Origin: Treponema sp. OMZ 838
GTDB taxonomy: Bacteria > Spirochaetota > Spirochaetia > Treponematales > Treponemataceae
NCBI RefSeq assembly: GCF_000775995.1
Contig: NZ_CP009227.1
Location: forward strand, 124,001-188,000
Direction: 5' to 3'
DNA: 64,000 nt
In this document: piece by piece, positions 44,238 to 53,721 of the stretch
Numbering within the stretch: the stretch's first letter is position 1
Layout: each line of letters opens with the position of its first letter
Made by a program: the position numbers and the translations under genes
The notes under the pieces: generated by a model
Told to the model about the DNA's origin: nothing
Database searches by the model: none
Seen by the model: only the letters and a program-made list of their open reading frames with translations

Positions 44238-45617
44238 ATGAAAACTGAAAAAAGTCTTATTGGAACAAAACGGTTTTGGTTTTTAATGTGGGGCTTAGGT
44301 CTTGCGGGGCAGTTATGCTGGAATATCGAAAATCAATGGTTTAATACCTTTGTGTATGCAAAGATTGCAAAAGATTCCTCTATCGTAACGCTCATGGTTA
44401 TTACCAGCGCTTTGGTCACAACATTCTCAACCTTCATATTCGGGACACTGTCGGATAGAATAGGTTCGAGAAGAAGATTTATCTCTATAGGCTACATCGT
44501 ATGGGGATTGACGACGATTCTGTTCGGTCTTACCGAATTTGTAGGACACGGACAGGTCGGAACCGGAGCAAAAGCTTCAATCTGGGCGGCAGTTCTTGTT
44601 ATCTTAGCCGATGATGTTATGAGCTTTTTCGGCTCTATGGGAAACGATTCGGGATACAACGCATGGAGCAATGACATGACTACCGATAAAAACCGCGGTC
44701 AAGTCGGAGCCGTGCTCGCAATTCAACCGATAATCGGCACCATCGTCGGCACCGTATTGGGCGGTTTGCTCATCGGCAGCGAAAATAACTATCAACGGTT
44801 GTTTTGGTCTATGGGTATCTTTGTCATCCTTGCAGGGCTTCTCTCTCTTCTTCTATTAAAAGATGCTCCCAACTTAAAACCCTACAAAACGGGTTCATTT
44901 TGGGAGCAATTAAGCTCGATCTTTAAAGCGGAAGGATTTTTTTCTCAAAAAGAATTGATGCTTGCGTGTATTACAACAGCGCTTTTTTTTGTTTCGTTCA
45001 ATGTTTATTTTGTCCACATGGGAAACTGGATGATTTACCGCATGGGCTTTAACGCAGGGAACATGGGTATTATTCAAGGATTAAGTTTAGTCGCTGCGTC
45101 CCTGCTGGTGATTCCTGCAATCGGGATTATCAATAAGAGGCGTACTCCGCAGCTTGCCTGTTTTGCAATTATTCTGAATATCGTCGGCTTATGCATTTTA
45201 TCGCTCTTTGCAAAGCCCGCAGCTTTTAACACGGAAACGGTATTCTGCGTGCAAAACATTCCGCTGTTCCTTTCCGTTTTCCTTGCAGGTGCAGGACAAA
45301 TCCTTGTTACGCAATCGATGACCATCTGGGTTAAAGAACTCTATCCCGAAACCGCACGCGGTCAGTTTGAAGGTATCCGTATTCTCTTTTTCGTCCTCAC
45401 CCCGATGATTATCGGAACCGTGATAGGCAACATTATTGTTAAAAACGGAGCAGGCTCCATCGCGAATGAATTCGGAATCATCGAAAATATTCCCGCAGAA
45501 TCCATCTATCTGTGGGGAGCAATTCTAGCGGTAACGGCGCTCTTTCCGCTCTTTTTCGCATCGAAAATGTATAACCGGCGCAGAAACGACCTCCTTACCA
45601 TCGAGACAATAACATGA
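44238..45617 (+). CDS. Major facilitator / sugar-cation symporter-like transporter
   Basis: The 459-residue protein has about 12 membrane helices, GTLSDRIGSRRRF as the signature loop between helices 2 and 3 and a LGGLLIG loop. It resembles glycoside-pentoside-hexuronide or SLC45-like transporters. It overlaps the following GH2 gene (ATGA), so imported sugar is probably a glycoside or uronide cleaved by that enzyme. Start: ATG 44238 behind a GTG; ribosome-binding site weak. Confidence 0.82.
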   Translation: MKTEKSLIGTKRFWFLMWGLGLAGQLCWNIENQWFNTFVYAKIAKDSSIVTLMVITSALVTTFSTFIFGTLSDRIGSRRRFISIGYIVWGLTTILFGLTEFVGHGQVGTGAKASIWAAVLVILADDVMSFFGSMGNDSGYNAWSNDMTTDKNRGQVGAVLAIQPIIGTIVGTVLGGLLIGSENNYQRLFWSMGIFVILAGLLSLLLLKDAPNLKPYKTGSFWEQLSSIFKAEGFFSQKELMLACITTALFFVSFNVYFVHMGNWMIYRMGFNAGNMGIIQGLSLVAASLLVIPAIGIINKRRTPQLACFAIILNIVGLCILSLFAKPAAFNTETVFCVQNIPLFLSVFLAGAGQILVTQSMTIWVKELYPETARGQFEGIRILFFVLTPMIIGTVIGNIIVKNGAGSIANEFGIIENIPAESIYLWGAILAVTALFPLFFASKMYNRRRNDLLTIETIT

Positions 45618-47467
45618 GAAAAAACAAACCGATAAAACCTTTACTCACACCGTGGGGTGAAGCCCTCGACAAGCGAAAGCCCTTAAACGATTATCCCCGT
45701 CCTCAGTTGGCGCGGAAAGAATGGCAATGCTTAAACGGAGCATGGGACTACGCGATAACCGCCGATAAACAGATGCCTAAAATATGGGACGGAGAAATAA
45801 TCGTACCGTTCTCTCCGGAAACAATCCTGTCAAATGTACAGCGGCAGTTACTTCCGGGTGAAACGCTGTGGTACCGCAGAACATTCAACTTTGAACAATG
45901 TAAACTGAGTGAGCGGCTCCTGTTACATTTCGGAGCGGTAGATCAACACTGTACCGTCTATGTCAACGGTAAAGAAGTAGGTTCCCATTCGGGAGGATAC
46001 TGGCCGTTCTCTTTTGATATCAGCAATTTTTTAAACGGTGATACAACGGAAATTGTCATTGCAGTTACCGACGATACCGATACCGGTGATGAGGCCTACG
46101 GTAAGCAAACCTTAAACCGAGGAGAGATTTGGTACACGGGTCAGAGCGGTATTTGGCAAACCGTATGGTGCGAAAAAGTTCCTGGCACTCATATCGAAAA
46201 GATCAATATAACGCCTCATTATCAAACCGGTGAAGTTGAAATTTCGGTTTTTATTACCGGATCCGATGTCACCGGAAACGATAGACACCCTTCGCATCGC
46301 CTTGATGATAGATATGTTAAACGTGATAATGATATACGCATTAAAATCTTTGACTCCGGTTCTGTAATTGCGGAAGACACGCTCACAACCAATCCGCTGC
46401 GGATAAAAATGCCTGCCGATTTTAAGAGTTGGAGTCCCGAACAGCCTTTCCTCTATGATGTAGAAATCCGTGCAGGAGAGGATACGGTAACTTCATACTT
46501 CGGTATGCGGGAATTCGGGATCATCAACGGCAAACACGGTCCCGTTCTCAGTCTAAACGGAGCGCCGATCTTTCATCACGGGCTCTTGGATCAGGGTTAT
46601 TGGAGCGACGGAATGTATACGCCGCCTTCCGACGAGGCGATGATTTGGGAAATTAAAAAACTGAAAGATATGGGTTTTAATATGCTGAGGAAGCACATTA
46701 AAATAGAACCCCTCCGCTGGTACTATCATTGTGATAGGCTCGGAATGCTTGTCTGGCAGGATTTTGTCAGCGGCGGCGGTCCGTATAAACCGTTGGTCGT
46801 TCAATATGCACCGTGGCTCGGCTTCAATTTTAACGATAGGAAAAACCGCTATGCCCTCCACGGACGCAAAAGCGAAAAGGGTCGAAACATATTTTTACGC
46901 GATGCCGAATGTACCATCGATTTACTGTACAATACGGTAAGCCTTTCGGTATGGGTTCCTTTTAATGAAGGATGGGGGCAATTCGAAGCAGCCTCAATGG
47001 CGGAATACGTCCATAAACAAGATCCCACGAGGCTCATCGATCATGCAAGCGGCTATTTTGATCAAGGTGCAGGAGATTTCCACAGCTATCATATTTATTT
47101 TAAGTCCTTCCGCCCGAAACCCGATCCGTTGAATCGGATTTTAGCCTTAACCGAATTCGGAGGGTTCAGCCTGGCCGTGGACGGTCATATCTCCTCCGAT
47201 ATTTTATACGGTTATAAAATCTTCAAGGATACGCAATCTTTAAACGACGGTATCCGGAACCTCTATGAAACCGATGTATATCCGACGATGGAAAAGGGAT
47301 TGAGCGCTTCAATTTACACTCAAGTGAGCGATGTTGAAGATGAGGTGAACGGTATTTTTACTTACGACAGAAAAGAAACAAAATTGGATGGAGATTTGAG
47401 CTTACAGATTGCCGAAACCTTACATGGACTTTTCAAAAAAAACTACGCCGATTATCAGCGGTTATGA
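45614..47467 (+). CDS. Glycoside hydrolase family 2 protein (beta-galactosidase/glucuronidase type)
   Basis: The 617-residue protein has the GH2 sugar-binding jelly roll (LLLHFGAVDQHCTVYVNGKEVG), an Ig-like domain and a TIM barrel. Likely catalytic residues are Glu in VPFNEGWGQ (acid/base) and Glu in ALTEFGG (nucleophile). No signal peptide is seen, so it acts in the cytoplasm on sugar imported by the transporter encoded just before. It overlaps both neighbours (ATGA at each end). Substrate is not predictable from the sequence. Confidence 0.87.
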   Translation: MRKNKPIKPLLTPWGEALDKRKPLNDYPRPQLARKEWQCLNGAWDYAITADKQMPKIWDGEIIVPFSPETILSNVQRQLLPGETLWYRRTFNFEQCKLSERLLLHFGAVDQHCTVYVNGKEVGSHSGGYWPFSFDISNFLNGDTTEIVIAVTDDTDTGDEAYGKQTLNRGEIWYTGQSGIWQTVWCEKVPGTHIEKINITPHYQTGEVEISVFITGSDVTGNDRHPSHRLDDRYVKRDNDIRIKIFDSGSVIAEDTLTTNPLRIKMPADFKSWSPEQPFLYDVEIRAGEDTVTSYFGMREFGIINGKHGPVLSLNGAPIFHHGLLDQGYWSDGMYTPPSDEAMIWEIKKLKDMGFNMLRKHIKIEPLRWYYHCDRLGMLVWQDFVSGGGPYKPLVVQYAPWLGFNFNDRKNRYALHGRKSEKGRNIFLRDAECTIDLLYNTVSLSVWVPFNEGWGQFEAASMAEYVHKQDPTRLIDHASGYFDQGAGDFHSYHIYFKSFRPKPDPLNRILALTEFGGFSLAVDGHISSDILYGYKIFKDTQSLNDGIRNLYETDVYPTMEKGLSASIYTQVSDVEDEVNGIFTYDRKETKLDGDLSLQIAETLHGLFKKNYADYQRL

Positions 47468-50091
47468 AAATACGGCAGAGTAATACGCGCAGATTATCTA
47501 AAAAACGGCTGCTGTACGGCACGGCGGCGTTGCTGATTGTACTCTGTATCGGCGGCTGGCTTTCGCTCTTTTTGCCGTTCCCGGAACTGGACGCTTTTAT
47601 GCAGCGGGATTGGAGTACCCGCGTCTATGATCGGGGCGGCAATCTTATTCAAATCCTCGCACTGGAGGACGGCATACGGCGTGAGTTTACGGCGTATGAA
47701 GCGATCCCGCCCGATGCCGTCCGCATCTTTCTCGCTGCGGAAGACAAGGATTTTTTCGCCCACCGCGGTATCGATGTTGCCGCTATTGCACGGGCAACTT
47801 ATCAAAATATCAGCAGCGGAAAGCGGGTCAGCGGTGCGTCTACCGTTACGATGCAGCTCGCCCGCCTCGTCGTTCCGGCAAAAAGGCGCACGTTTTTTGC
47901 AAAGCTCCGCGAAGCTCGAAACGCGCTCCGGATTGAGCGGCGCCTTTCAAAACAGGCTATTCTTGAACTCTATCTTAACAGCCTTCCGTTCGGCTTCCAA
48001 ACCGAAGGCCTTACCTCGGCAGCAAGGAATTTTTTCGCACTGCCGCTTTCGGAACTGACTGCGGAACAGCTCTGCTGCCTCGCAGTCATCCCCCGCCGTC
48101 CCGCCGGTTACAACCCGCTTGAGCATCCCGAAGCCTGTGCCGAAAAAGCGGCCGCGCTCTACCGCGCCGTCTTTATGCAAGAAAGCGAAGGGCAGAACGG
48201 ACAGCAAGACACCCTGCTTACAGATCGGCTGCTGCAGGCTGCCCATACCGCACGCCGCTTTGAATACCCCTTCGGGATGCCTCATTACATCGAATACCTT
48301 GTGCGGCGATATAAAGCAGGTGATTTTCACCGACAACCGGAAGTTCTACAAGGTGCGCAAGGTGGTACTCAACCGCACCCGGAAGACAGCCCGAAAATTA
48401 CGCAAGACAGCAGTTCCCCGCAGATGACCAGTCAAACACAGACTGCGCACCAGTCCGTATCGGCATCCCCCAAAGCCGCACCTCAAGCATTGCCGCCCGA
48501 CTGGTATTTAACCGCAGACAGTGCCTTGTCCGCTCAGGCTGAACTGCTCCTCCGCGCTCAGTTGAAAAGCAATCCTCAAGCCCGCGTACACAATGGCGCC
48601 ATTCTCGTTATCGAAAACGCAACCGGAAATATTCTTGCGTGGATAGGCTCGAACTCATATTTTGACGATGAAAGCAATGGAAAAATCGACGGCGTTACCG
48701 CGTTAAATCAAAGCGGAAGCAGTTCCAAACCATTTTTATATGCGCTCGCATTGGAACAAGGATGGAAGCCGTCGGATGTCTTGCCGGATATTCCGATACG
48801 GTTCGGAAAGGAGGAAGCATATATCCCGCGCAACTTTAATAACCGGTTTAACGGTCCCGTCCGCTTACGGATTGCGCTTGCCTCCAGCCTCAACATCCCC
48901 GCCGTCTATCTCCTCAACGAACTCGGCATCGAAACCTATCTGCACACGTTAGAGGAACTCGGCTTTCAATCTATCGATACGGAAGGCTCGGATGTAAAAC
49001 TGTCGCTTGCACTCGGCAGCGTACCGGTTCCCCTCTACGAACTGGTACGCGCATTCAGCGTTTTTCCGCGCGACGGAGTACTCCTTCCGCTGCGCTCATT
49101 TACGGATGGGAGCACTGCCGACGGCTTTTCCGCACCGAAACAGGTTTTCAGCGCAGACACCGCGCGGCTCATCTGCTCAATCCTTTCAGATTCCGCAGCA
49201 AGGGCAAAGGGATTCGGTTTCTCTTCACCCCTGAACACACCCTTCCCTTCCATCTTTAAAACAGGAACGGCGAATCAATTCCAAAGCCTTATCGCCCTCG
49301 CATCATCATCAGCCTTTACCGTCGGCATCTGGATGGGGAATTTTGCAGGCAATACCGTCATCGGAAAAACAGGAAGCTCCGCTCCCGCTTCGATTGCTCG
49401 GAACTTACTCGTCCGGCTGCACAGCCAGCCCTTCGCGGACGGTCTTACGGTACCGGCAAAAAACTTTGCAGAACCGGAGCATTGGCGCCGCGAATCCGTT
49501 TGCGCCCTTTCGGGAATGCCCGCCGGTCCTGCATGCCACAACACAGTGCAGGAATATCTGCCGTCCGCATTCACCGCTTTCAGCGAGCACAACAGGTACA
49601 ATGGACGCAACGCAGGATACGGCAGCTTCGGCACATCCAACCGGATTGATGCACCCAACCGGCACGGCACATATAAACGGGAAAACGGCGAATATGAACA
49701 AGCGGGGAACACATATCAACAAGCGGGCGGCGAATGCAGCTGGCACCAAATACAAAACGGGCACTTAGTTACCGTATACCCCGAAGAATACCGGCGCTGG
49801 TTTGCGAACATCACACGGCACGGTACAATCGGACAGCCGAGCAATGCGTTAACGGTCATCCGGCCGGCAGATGGCAGCCGTTTTGTCAGCAATGCTCGTT
49901 ACCAAGGCACCGGTGTTCCAATCGAAATTACCGGCGGAGCGGAAGATACCGTATACATTAGCTACGACGGCCGCGCTCCGATTACCCTAAACCGCCCGTT
50001 TTCAGGCAGCCTTCCGCTGGAAAAAGGAGAACACCGGCTTATCGTCCGCTGCGGCGATGAAGAGGTATCGGTTGTATTCACTGTTGAATGA
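47464..50091 (+). CDS. pbpC: Penicillin-binding protein 1C (bifunctional PbpC)
   Basis: The 875-residue protein has an N-terminal membrane anchor, a GT51 transglycosylase domain (AAEDKDFFAHRGID with catalytic Glu, then RVSGASTVTMQLAR), a transpeptidase domain (SSSKPF for SxxK, FKTGTANQ for KTG) and a C-terminal BiPBP_C domain (ALTVIRPADGSRF). Two low-complexity linkers interrupt it (about 295-340 and 715-760). It polymerises glycan and crosslinks peptides, and is usually paired with A2M for wall repair. It overlaps GH2 by 4 bases. A2M lies about 8.6 kb upstream on the same strand. Confidence 0.93.
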   Translation: MKIRQSNTRRLSKKRLLYGTAALLIVLCIGGWLSLFLPFPELDAFMQRDWSTRVYDRGGNLIQILALEDGIRREFTAYEAIPPDAVRIFLAAEDKDFFAHRGIDVAAIARATYQNISSGKRVSGASTVTMQLARLVVPAKRRTFFAKLREARNALRIERRLSKQAILELYLNSLPFGFQTEGLTSAARNFFALPLSELTAEQLCCLAVIPRRPAGYNPLEHPEACAEKAAALYRAVFMQESEGQNGQQDTLLTDRLLQAAHTARRFEYPFGMPHYIEYLVRRYKAGDFHRQPEVLQGAQGGTQPHPEDSPKITQDSSSPQMTSQTQTAHQSVSASPKAAPQALPPDWYLTADSALSAQAELLLRAQLKSNPQARVHNGAILVIENATGNILAWIGSNSYFDDESNGKIDGVTALNQSGSSSKPFLYALALEQGWKPSDVLPDIPIRFGKEEAYIPRNFNNRFNGPVRLRIALASSLNIPAVYLLNELGIETYLHTLEELGFQSIDTEGSDVKLSLALGSVPVPLYELVRAFSVFPRDGVLLPLRSFTDGSTADGFSAPKQVFSADTARLICSILSDSAARAKGFGFSSPLNTPFPSIFKTGTANQFQSLIALASSSAFTVGIWMGNFAGNTVIGKTGSSAPASIARNLLVRLHSQPFADGLTVPAKNFAEPEHWRRESVCALSGMPAGPACHNTVQEYLPSAFTAFSEHNRYNGRNAGYGSFGTSNRIDAPNRHGTYKRENGEYEQAGNTYQQAGGECSWHQIQNGHLVTVYPEEYRRWFANITRHGTIGQPSNALTVIRPADGSRFVSNARYQGTGVPIEITGGAEDTVYISYDGRAPITLNRPFSGSLPLEKGEHRLIVRCGDEEVSVVFTVE

Positions 50092-50227
50092 GTAGAAGCC
50101 TCTAAAAACGCAAGTCTTATCGGTTTGTTCTGTAAGGAAATAATTTATCATATCCGTTTTGCGGACTGCGAATCAGTTTTTGAAAGGTAAGCTTTGTTCA
50201 GCGGTTTTCCCTTAGATTTAATTTGCG

Positions 50228-50258
50228 AAAAAAAAGACACTCTGAACGAGTGTCTTTT
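50228..50258 (-). terminator. Terminator of the tRNA-Met transcript
   Basis: AAAGACACT / AGTGTCTTT stem with a run of eight T on the minus strand, just past the tRNA 3' end. Confidence 0.85.
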
Positions 50259-50266
50259 AAAGGAGT

Positions 50267-50339
50267 TAGCGGCAATAGGGCTTGAACCTATGACCTAACG
50301 GATATGAGCCGTTTGCTCTACCAACTGAGCTATACCGCC
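50267..50339 (-). tRNA. tRNA with CAU anticodon (Met elongator or Ile2)
   Basis: The minus strand folds into a complete cloverleaf: acceptor GGCGGTA/TGCCGCT, D-arm GCTC/GAGC, anticodon stem AACGG/CCGTT with loop CTCATAT, T-arm ATAGG-TTCAAGC-CCTAT. CAU anticodon can be elongator Met or lysidine-modified Ile; the initiator is less likely because pairs at the acceptor end are intact. Confidence 0.9.
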
Positions 50340-50399
50340 GTAAAAATACTTGAAGAATATAGCGTAAAATAAAATCTTTGTCAATTACCCTTAAAATTT

Positions 50400-52670
50400 T
50401 TACCGGATGCGGATTGAAACGGTCCCGCTTTTAAATTCACCGGTTTGTGCGGACACCTTTACCGTGCCGGCTTTTCCGAGCGTTTTAATCCAAAAGCCGC
50501 GGGCACCGCCGATGAGGGCGAACTCTTTAGGGCCGATAACCTCGGCGGGGCCTTTCAGCTTAATCTGCACAACCTCGGAACTATACGGTAATTCGTTTCC
50601 AGCCTGATCAAGGAGGCGCACAACAAAGCGGACGGCATCGGGTATGTCCGCCCGAAGTTTTGTCTCATCGGCGATAAGTACAAGCTGCGCCGCAACGGGA
50701 TTTGCAGTAAAGCGGCGGGTAATACACTCTTTACCGTTATGGTAGCCGGTGAATACGGCATCTTCCCATCCGCCGCCCCACACGCTTGGAAGGTTCTCGA
50801 TAACAACAGGCGGATGCACAAACCCGGGATACCGGTCAAAAGCGGGATAGAACAGACCTAAATCTTTTTCGCCGATAGTAAGCCTAACTGCGGTACAGTT
50901 CGTACAGATGATAAGCGGCGCAATTCCGCCGACTGCACGGTCGCCGACGGTATAACGGGTTAACGGTTCCAACACCGGCCGTACTTCCGCAGACAGCTGA
51001 CTTGCATAGACGCTTGCGGCGAACTTAGGAAGGCGGAACATATCCATCACACCGTGGTAGCAAATACGGTCGCCCGAACCGAAATTCGCATGAGTATTAT
51101 AGTCAAACGCACACCATCCGATTGCGCCGCATTTTTGCGGGTCAAGGGCGGCGGCATTCTGTACCGCGAGGTGAAGCTTTGCATGCTCAACCAAACGCTC
51201 TTCCTGATCGAACCGTTTTGTCGGATAGATGTGTCCGCCGAACTCGGTTACCAGATACGGCACCACATCGGACTGTCCCGTAACCTCACGTTGAGAACGA
51301 AGCACCCGCGCAGTTCCCGCTCCATTACCGGCAGGCAATCCTTGAGAACCGTATATAAAATCGTTCATCGTATAGACGTCTTCAAAAAATTCACTGTTTT
51401 CAATACAGCGGACGCCGCCGGTCTGCCGGTACGGATCAAGCTCATGGGCGATCGTATTTGTGCGCTGATAAAACGCCGTGCAATCAGGCGATTCATTAAT
51501 GCGTACTCCCCACAATACAATAGAAGGGTGATTCCGGTCTCTGATAATCATCTTCCGGATACTTTCGCAACTGATATCCTGCCAGGCGGAATCGCCGATA
51601 TACTGCCAACCGGGCGTTTCTTCAAAAACCAATAAGCCGATCTCATCACATCGATCCAAAAAATACGGCGACTGCGGATAATGCGAGGTACGGACGATAT
51701 TAACGCCAAGCTCGTATTTCAGAATATCTGCATCTTTCCGCTGTACCCGTTCAGGCATCGCATACCCGACGTAGGGAAAAGACTGATGCCGGTTTAAACC
51801 GCGCAGCTTCAGCGGCTTGCCGTTTAAGAAAAAACCTTCCGGCGTAAACTCAGCCGTGCGGAAACCGATACGGGTAGATACGGTATCACATATCATACCG
51901 TCTTCCAGTAAAGATACTTCGACACGATACAACTCAGGCTTTTCAAGCGTCCATAGCTTTAAGCCGATTAATTCATCCATAAGCATCGATAAAGAAAGAG
52001 AGGGAACGGATACAACAAGACTTCTGCTCAACTCTGCCCGTTTCCGGTTTCTGGAATCGAAGAGCGCTACGGAAACATCGATCGACTTATTTGTCCGTTC
52101 GCTGTGTGCAATCGCAATATCAACCTGCAAACTTTTTTCTGCCGTTAAAACGGAAACAGGGCGGGCATACATCGATTCGATATGACAATAGGGTACTGCA
52201 CGCAGCGTAACATCGCGGTAAATACCTCCGTAACAAAGGTAATCAACCTCACCGCCGAACGGAGGGATATCGGCTCGTTCCGTCGAATCGACATATACAA
52301 CCAATACGTTCCTTTCTTCATCTCCATACTCAACATATTGAGTAATCTCCACAGGAAAAGGAACATACCCACCTTTATGCTCGCCGACCGGCTGTCCGTT
52401 AACAAAGACCTTGGCATAGCACATCACTCCGTCAAAATCGATAAAAAGGCGCATCCCTTGCAACTGAGAAGAGACGGCAAATTTTTTTCGATAACACGAC
52501 TCTACTTGATATACTTTTTCATCAAAATAATGATACGGCAATTCTTTTACCGTATGCGGAAGCTGCACTTCGGTAAAATGTGTTTCGTCGCAATGGGTTT
52601 GTATGTACTGTTCTGTAAAGTTTTCTGCAAATTGCCAATTTTGCCATAAAGGGATCAGTGTCCGTGCCAT
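50400..52670 (-). CDS. Glycoside hydrolase family 2 (beta-galactosidase-like)
   Basis: The 756-residue protein has GH2 domains: jelly roll (MRLFIDFDGVMCYAKVFVNGQ), Ig-like domain, TIM barrel and a C-terminal DUF4982-like part. Likely catalytic Glu in GVRINESPD (acid/base) and in VTEFGGH (nucleophile). ATG at 52668-52670 follows GGAGG and lies just after the stop of the P-loop gene. No signal peptide. It probably hydrolyses beta-linked oligosaccharides imported by the ABC system on the other side. Confidence 0.87.
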   Translation of the reverse strand: MARTLIPLWQNWQFAENFTEQYIQTHCDETHFTEVQLPHTVKELPYHYFDEKVYQVESCYRKKFAVSSQLQGMRLFIDFDGVMCYAKVFVNGQPVGEHKGGYVPFPVEITQYVEYGDEERNVLVVYVDSTERADIPPFGGEVDYLCYGGIYRDVTLRAVPYCHIESMYARPVSVLTAEKSLQVDIAIAHSERTNKSIDVSVALFDSRNRKRAELSRSLVVSVPSLSLSMLMDELIGLKLWTLEKPELYRVEVSLLEDGMICDTVSTRIGFRTAEFTPEGFFLNGKPLKLRGLNRHQSFPYVGYAMPERVQRKDADILKYELGVNIVRTSHYPQSPYFLDRCDEIGLLVFEETPGWQYIGDSAWQDISCESIRKMIIRDRNHPSIVLWGVRINESPDCTAFYQRTNTIAHELDPYRQTGGVRCIENSEFFEDVYTMNDFIYGSQGLPAGNGAGTARVLRSQREVTGQSDVVPYLVTEFGGHIYPTKRFDQEERLVEHAKLHLAVQNAAALDPQKCGAIGWCAFDYNTHANFGSGDRICYHGVMDMFRLPKFAASVYASQLSAEVRPVLEPLTRYTVGDRAVGGIAPLIICTNCTAVRLTIGEKDLGLFYPAFDRYPGFVHPPVVIENLPSVWGGGWEDAVFTGYHNGKECITRRFTANPVAAQLVLIADETKLRADIPDAVRFVVRLLDQAGNELPYSSEVVQIKLKGPAEVIGPKEFALIGGARGFWIKTLGKAGTVKVSAQTGEFKSGTVSIRIR

Positions 52671-52671
52671 T

Positions 52672-53550
52672 TTACGCCTCCGTTTGTATATCAATCATCT
52701 GATTTAATACGATATTAAGGTCTTCGATAAAAATCCCGGAATACCGCTCGATATTTTTTATAATAGAATCTTTTAATGCCAATATCCTACCAGTCAAATC
52801 AGGCCCTGCCGGCATATCGACCATCATAATAACTCTATAACCGTTATCTTCGGTTTGAACGGTAATTTTCTTAATATTCACCGCGCTATCATACTGAGCC
52901 GCATATTGTATAACCATTTCTTTTAATGCGGTATCGGAAACTTGTGCCGCATAAACCTTTGAGAATTCAGGACGCACAACCGATTTTTCAAATAACGTTT
53001 CTTCTTCTTTTAAGTGCCCGATATTTGCATTACGGAACAGCAGTCTGATTTTATCATAAAATATTTGCGGATAGTTCCTCTTCACCTCGACAGACGGAAC
53101 AGGAATAACGTGCTTCCCTTCGACACGGCGGCTCCGGATAGCGGTTTCAATCTCTTCCCTCGTTGCGATATCTTCAATGCGGATAATTTTTTGCGGCGGC
53201 GGGATCTGCAATCTCGTCGCAATTTTATTGACCATCTTATCCGATGTACCTAAAATAAGCACTTTTTTACGGCTTAATTGATGAAGGACTTTGGCCGCTT
53301 CATCACGGTGCTGCTTATCGTCAAAAACAGCCGTTTTTACCGCTGCCAAAAAGGTTTTTTCCCGTTTTGCAGAATGTCCCGCGAGTATTTTATCGCCTTT
53401 AATGACCAATCCGTCATCGATAATTAAATCTATTCCGTATTTTTGGGCGACCAATCGTGCTCTAAAACTTTTTCCGGTACCGTTACCGCCAACCAGCGCA
53501 TATATCTGTGGTCTCTTTACCCAGCGAAAAAACCTATCAAAAAACCGCAT
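52672..53550 (-). CDS. P-loop ATPase with Asp23-like C-terminal domain
   Basis: The 292-residue protein begins with a Walker A motif (LVGGNGTGKSF) and a small ATP-binding domain; residues of about 195-285 resemble the Asp23/Gls24 alkaline-shock fold (ALKEMVIQYAAQYDSAVNIKKITV, RYSGIFIEDLNIVLNQM). Similar proteins occur in spirochaetes and Firmicutes, function unknown. The following GH2 gene starts one base after its stop, so they are probably co-transcribed. No clear ribosome-binding site is seen. Confidence 0.7.
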   Translation of the reverse strand: MRFFDRFFRWVKRPQIYALVGGNGTGKSFRARLVAQKYGIDLIIDDGLVIKGDKILAGHSAKREKTFLAAVKTAVFDDKQHRDEAAKVLHQLSRKKVLILGTSDKMVNKIATRLQIPPPQKIIRIEDIATREEIETAIRSRRVEGKHVIPVPSVEVKRNYPQIFYDKIRLLFRNANIGHLKEEETLFEKSVVRPEFSKVYAAQVSDTALKEMVIQYAAQYDSAVNIKKITVQTEDNGYRVIMMVDMPAGPDLTGRILALKDSIIKNIERYSGIFIEDLNIVLNQMIDIQTEA

Positions 53551-53627
53551 ATCGGTTTAGTATAAGCCGGTTATTGCATCTTCGCAAGTACATACTCAAA
53601 AATTCGTATCAAAACACACAGTAAAAC

Positions 53628-53656
53628 TTGACAAATGGATAATAGCAGGTTACCCT
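53628..53656 (+). promoter_or_regulatory. Possible promoter of the ABC importer operon
   Basis: TTGACA (53628-53633) and TACCCT (53651-53656) are 17 bases apart, upstream of the solute-binding-protein gene. The -35 box is perfect but the -10 is weak. Confidence 0.35.
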
Positions 53657-53663
53657 TTTTAAA

Positions 53664-53703
53664 GAGCATCTTGATACAAACCAAAATACTTTTAAAGATG
53701 CTC
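53664..53703 (+). promoter_or_regulatory. Leader hairpin of the ABC importer operon
   Basis: GAGCATCTT / AAGATGCTC forms a 9-bp stem ending 18 bases before the start codon and just before the ribosome-binding site. There is no T-run, so it is not a terminator; mRNA stability or attenuation are possible. Confidence 0.45.
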
Positions 53704-53721
53704 ATGAATTCGGAGGAAATT

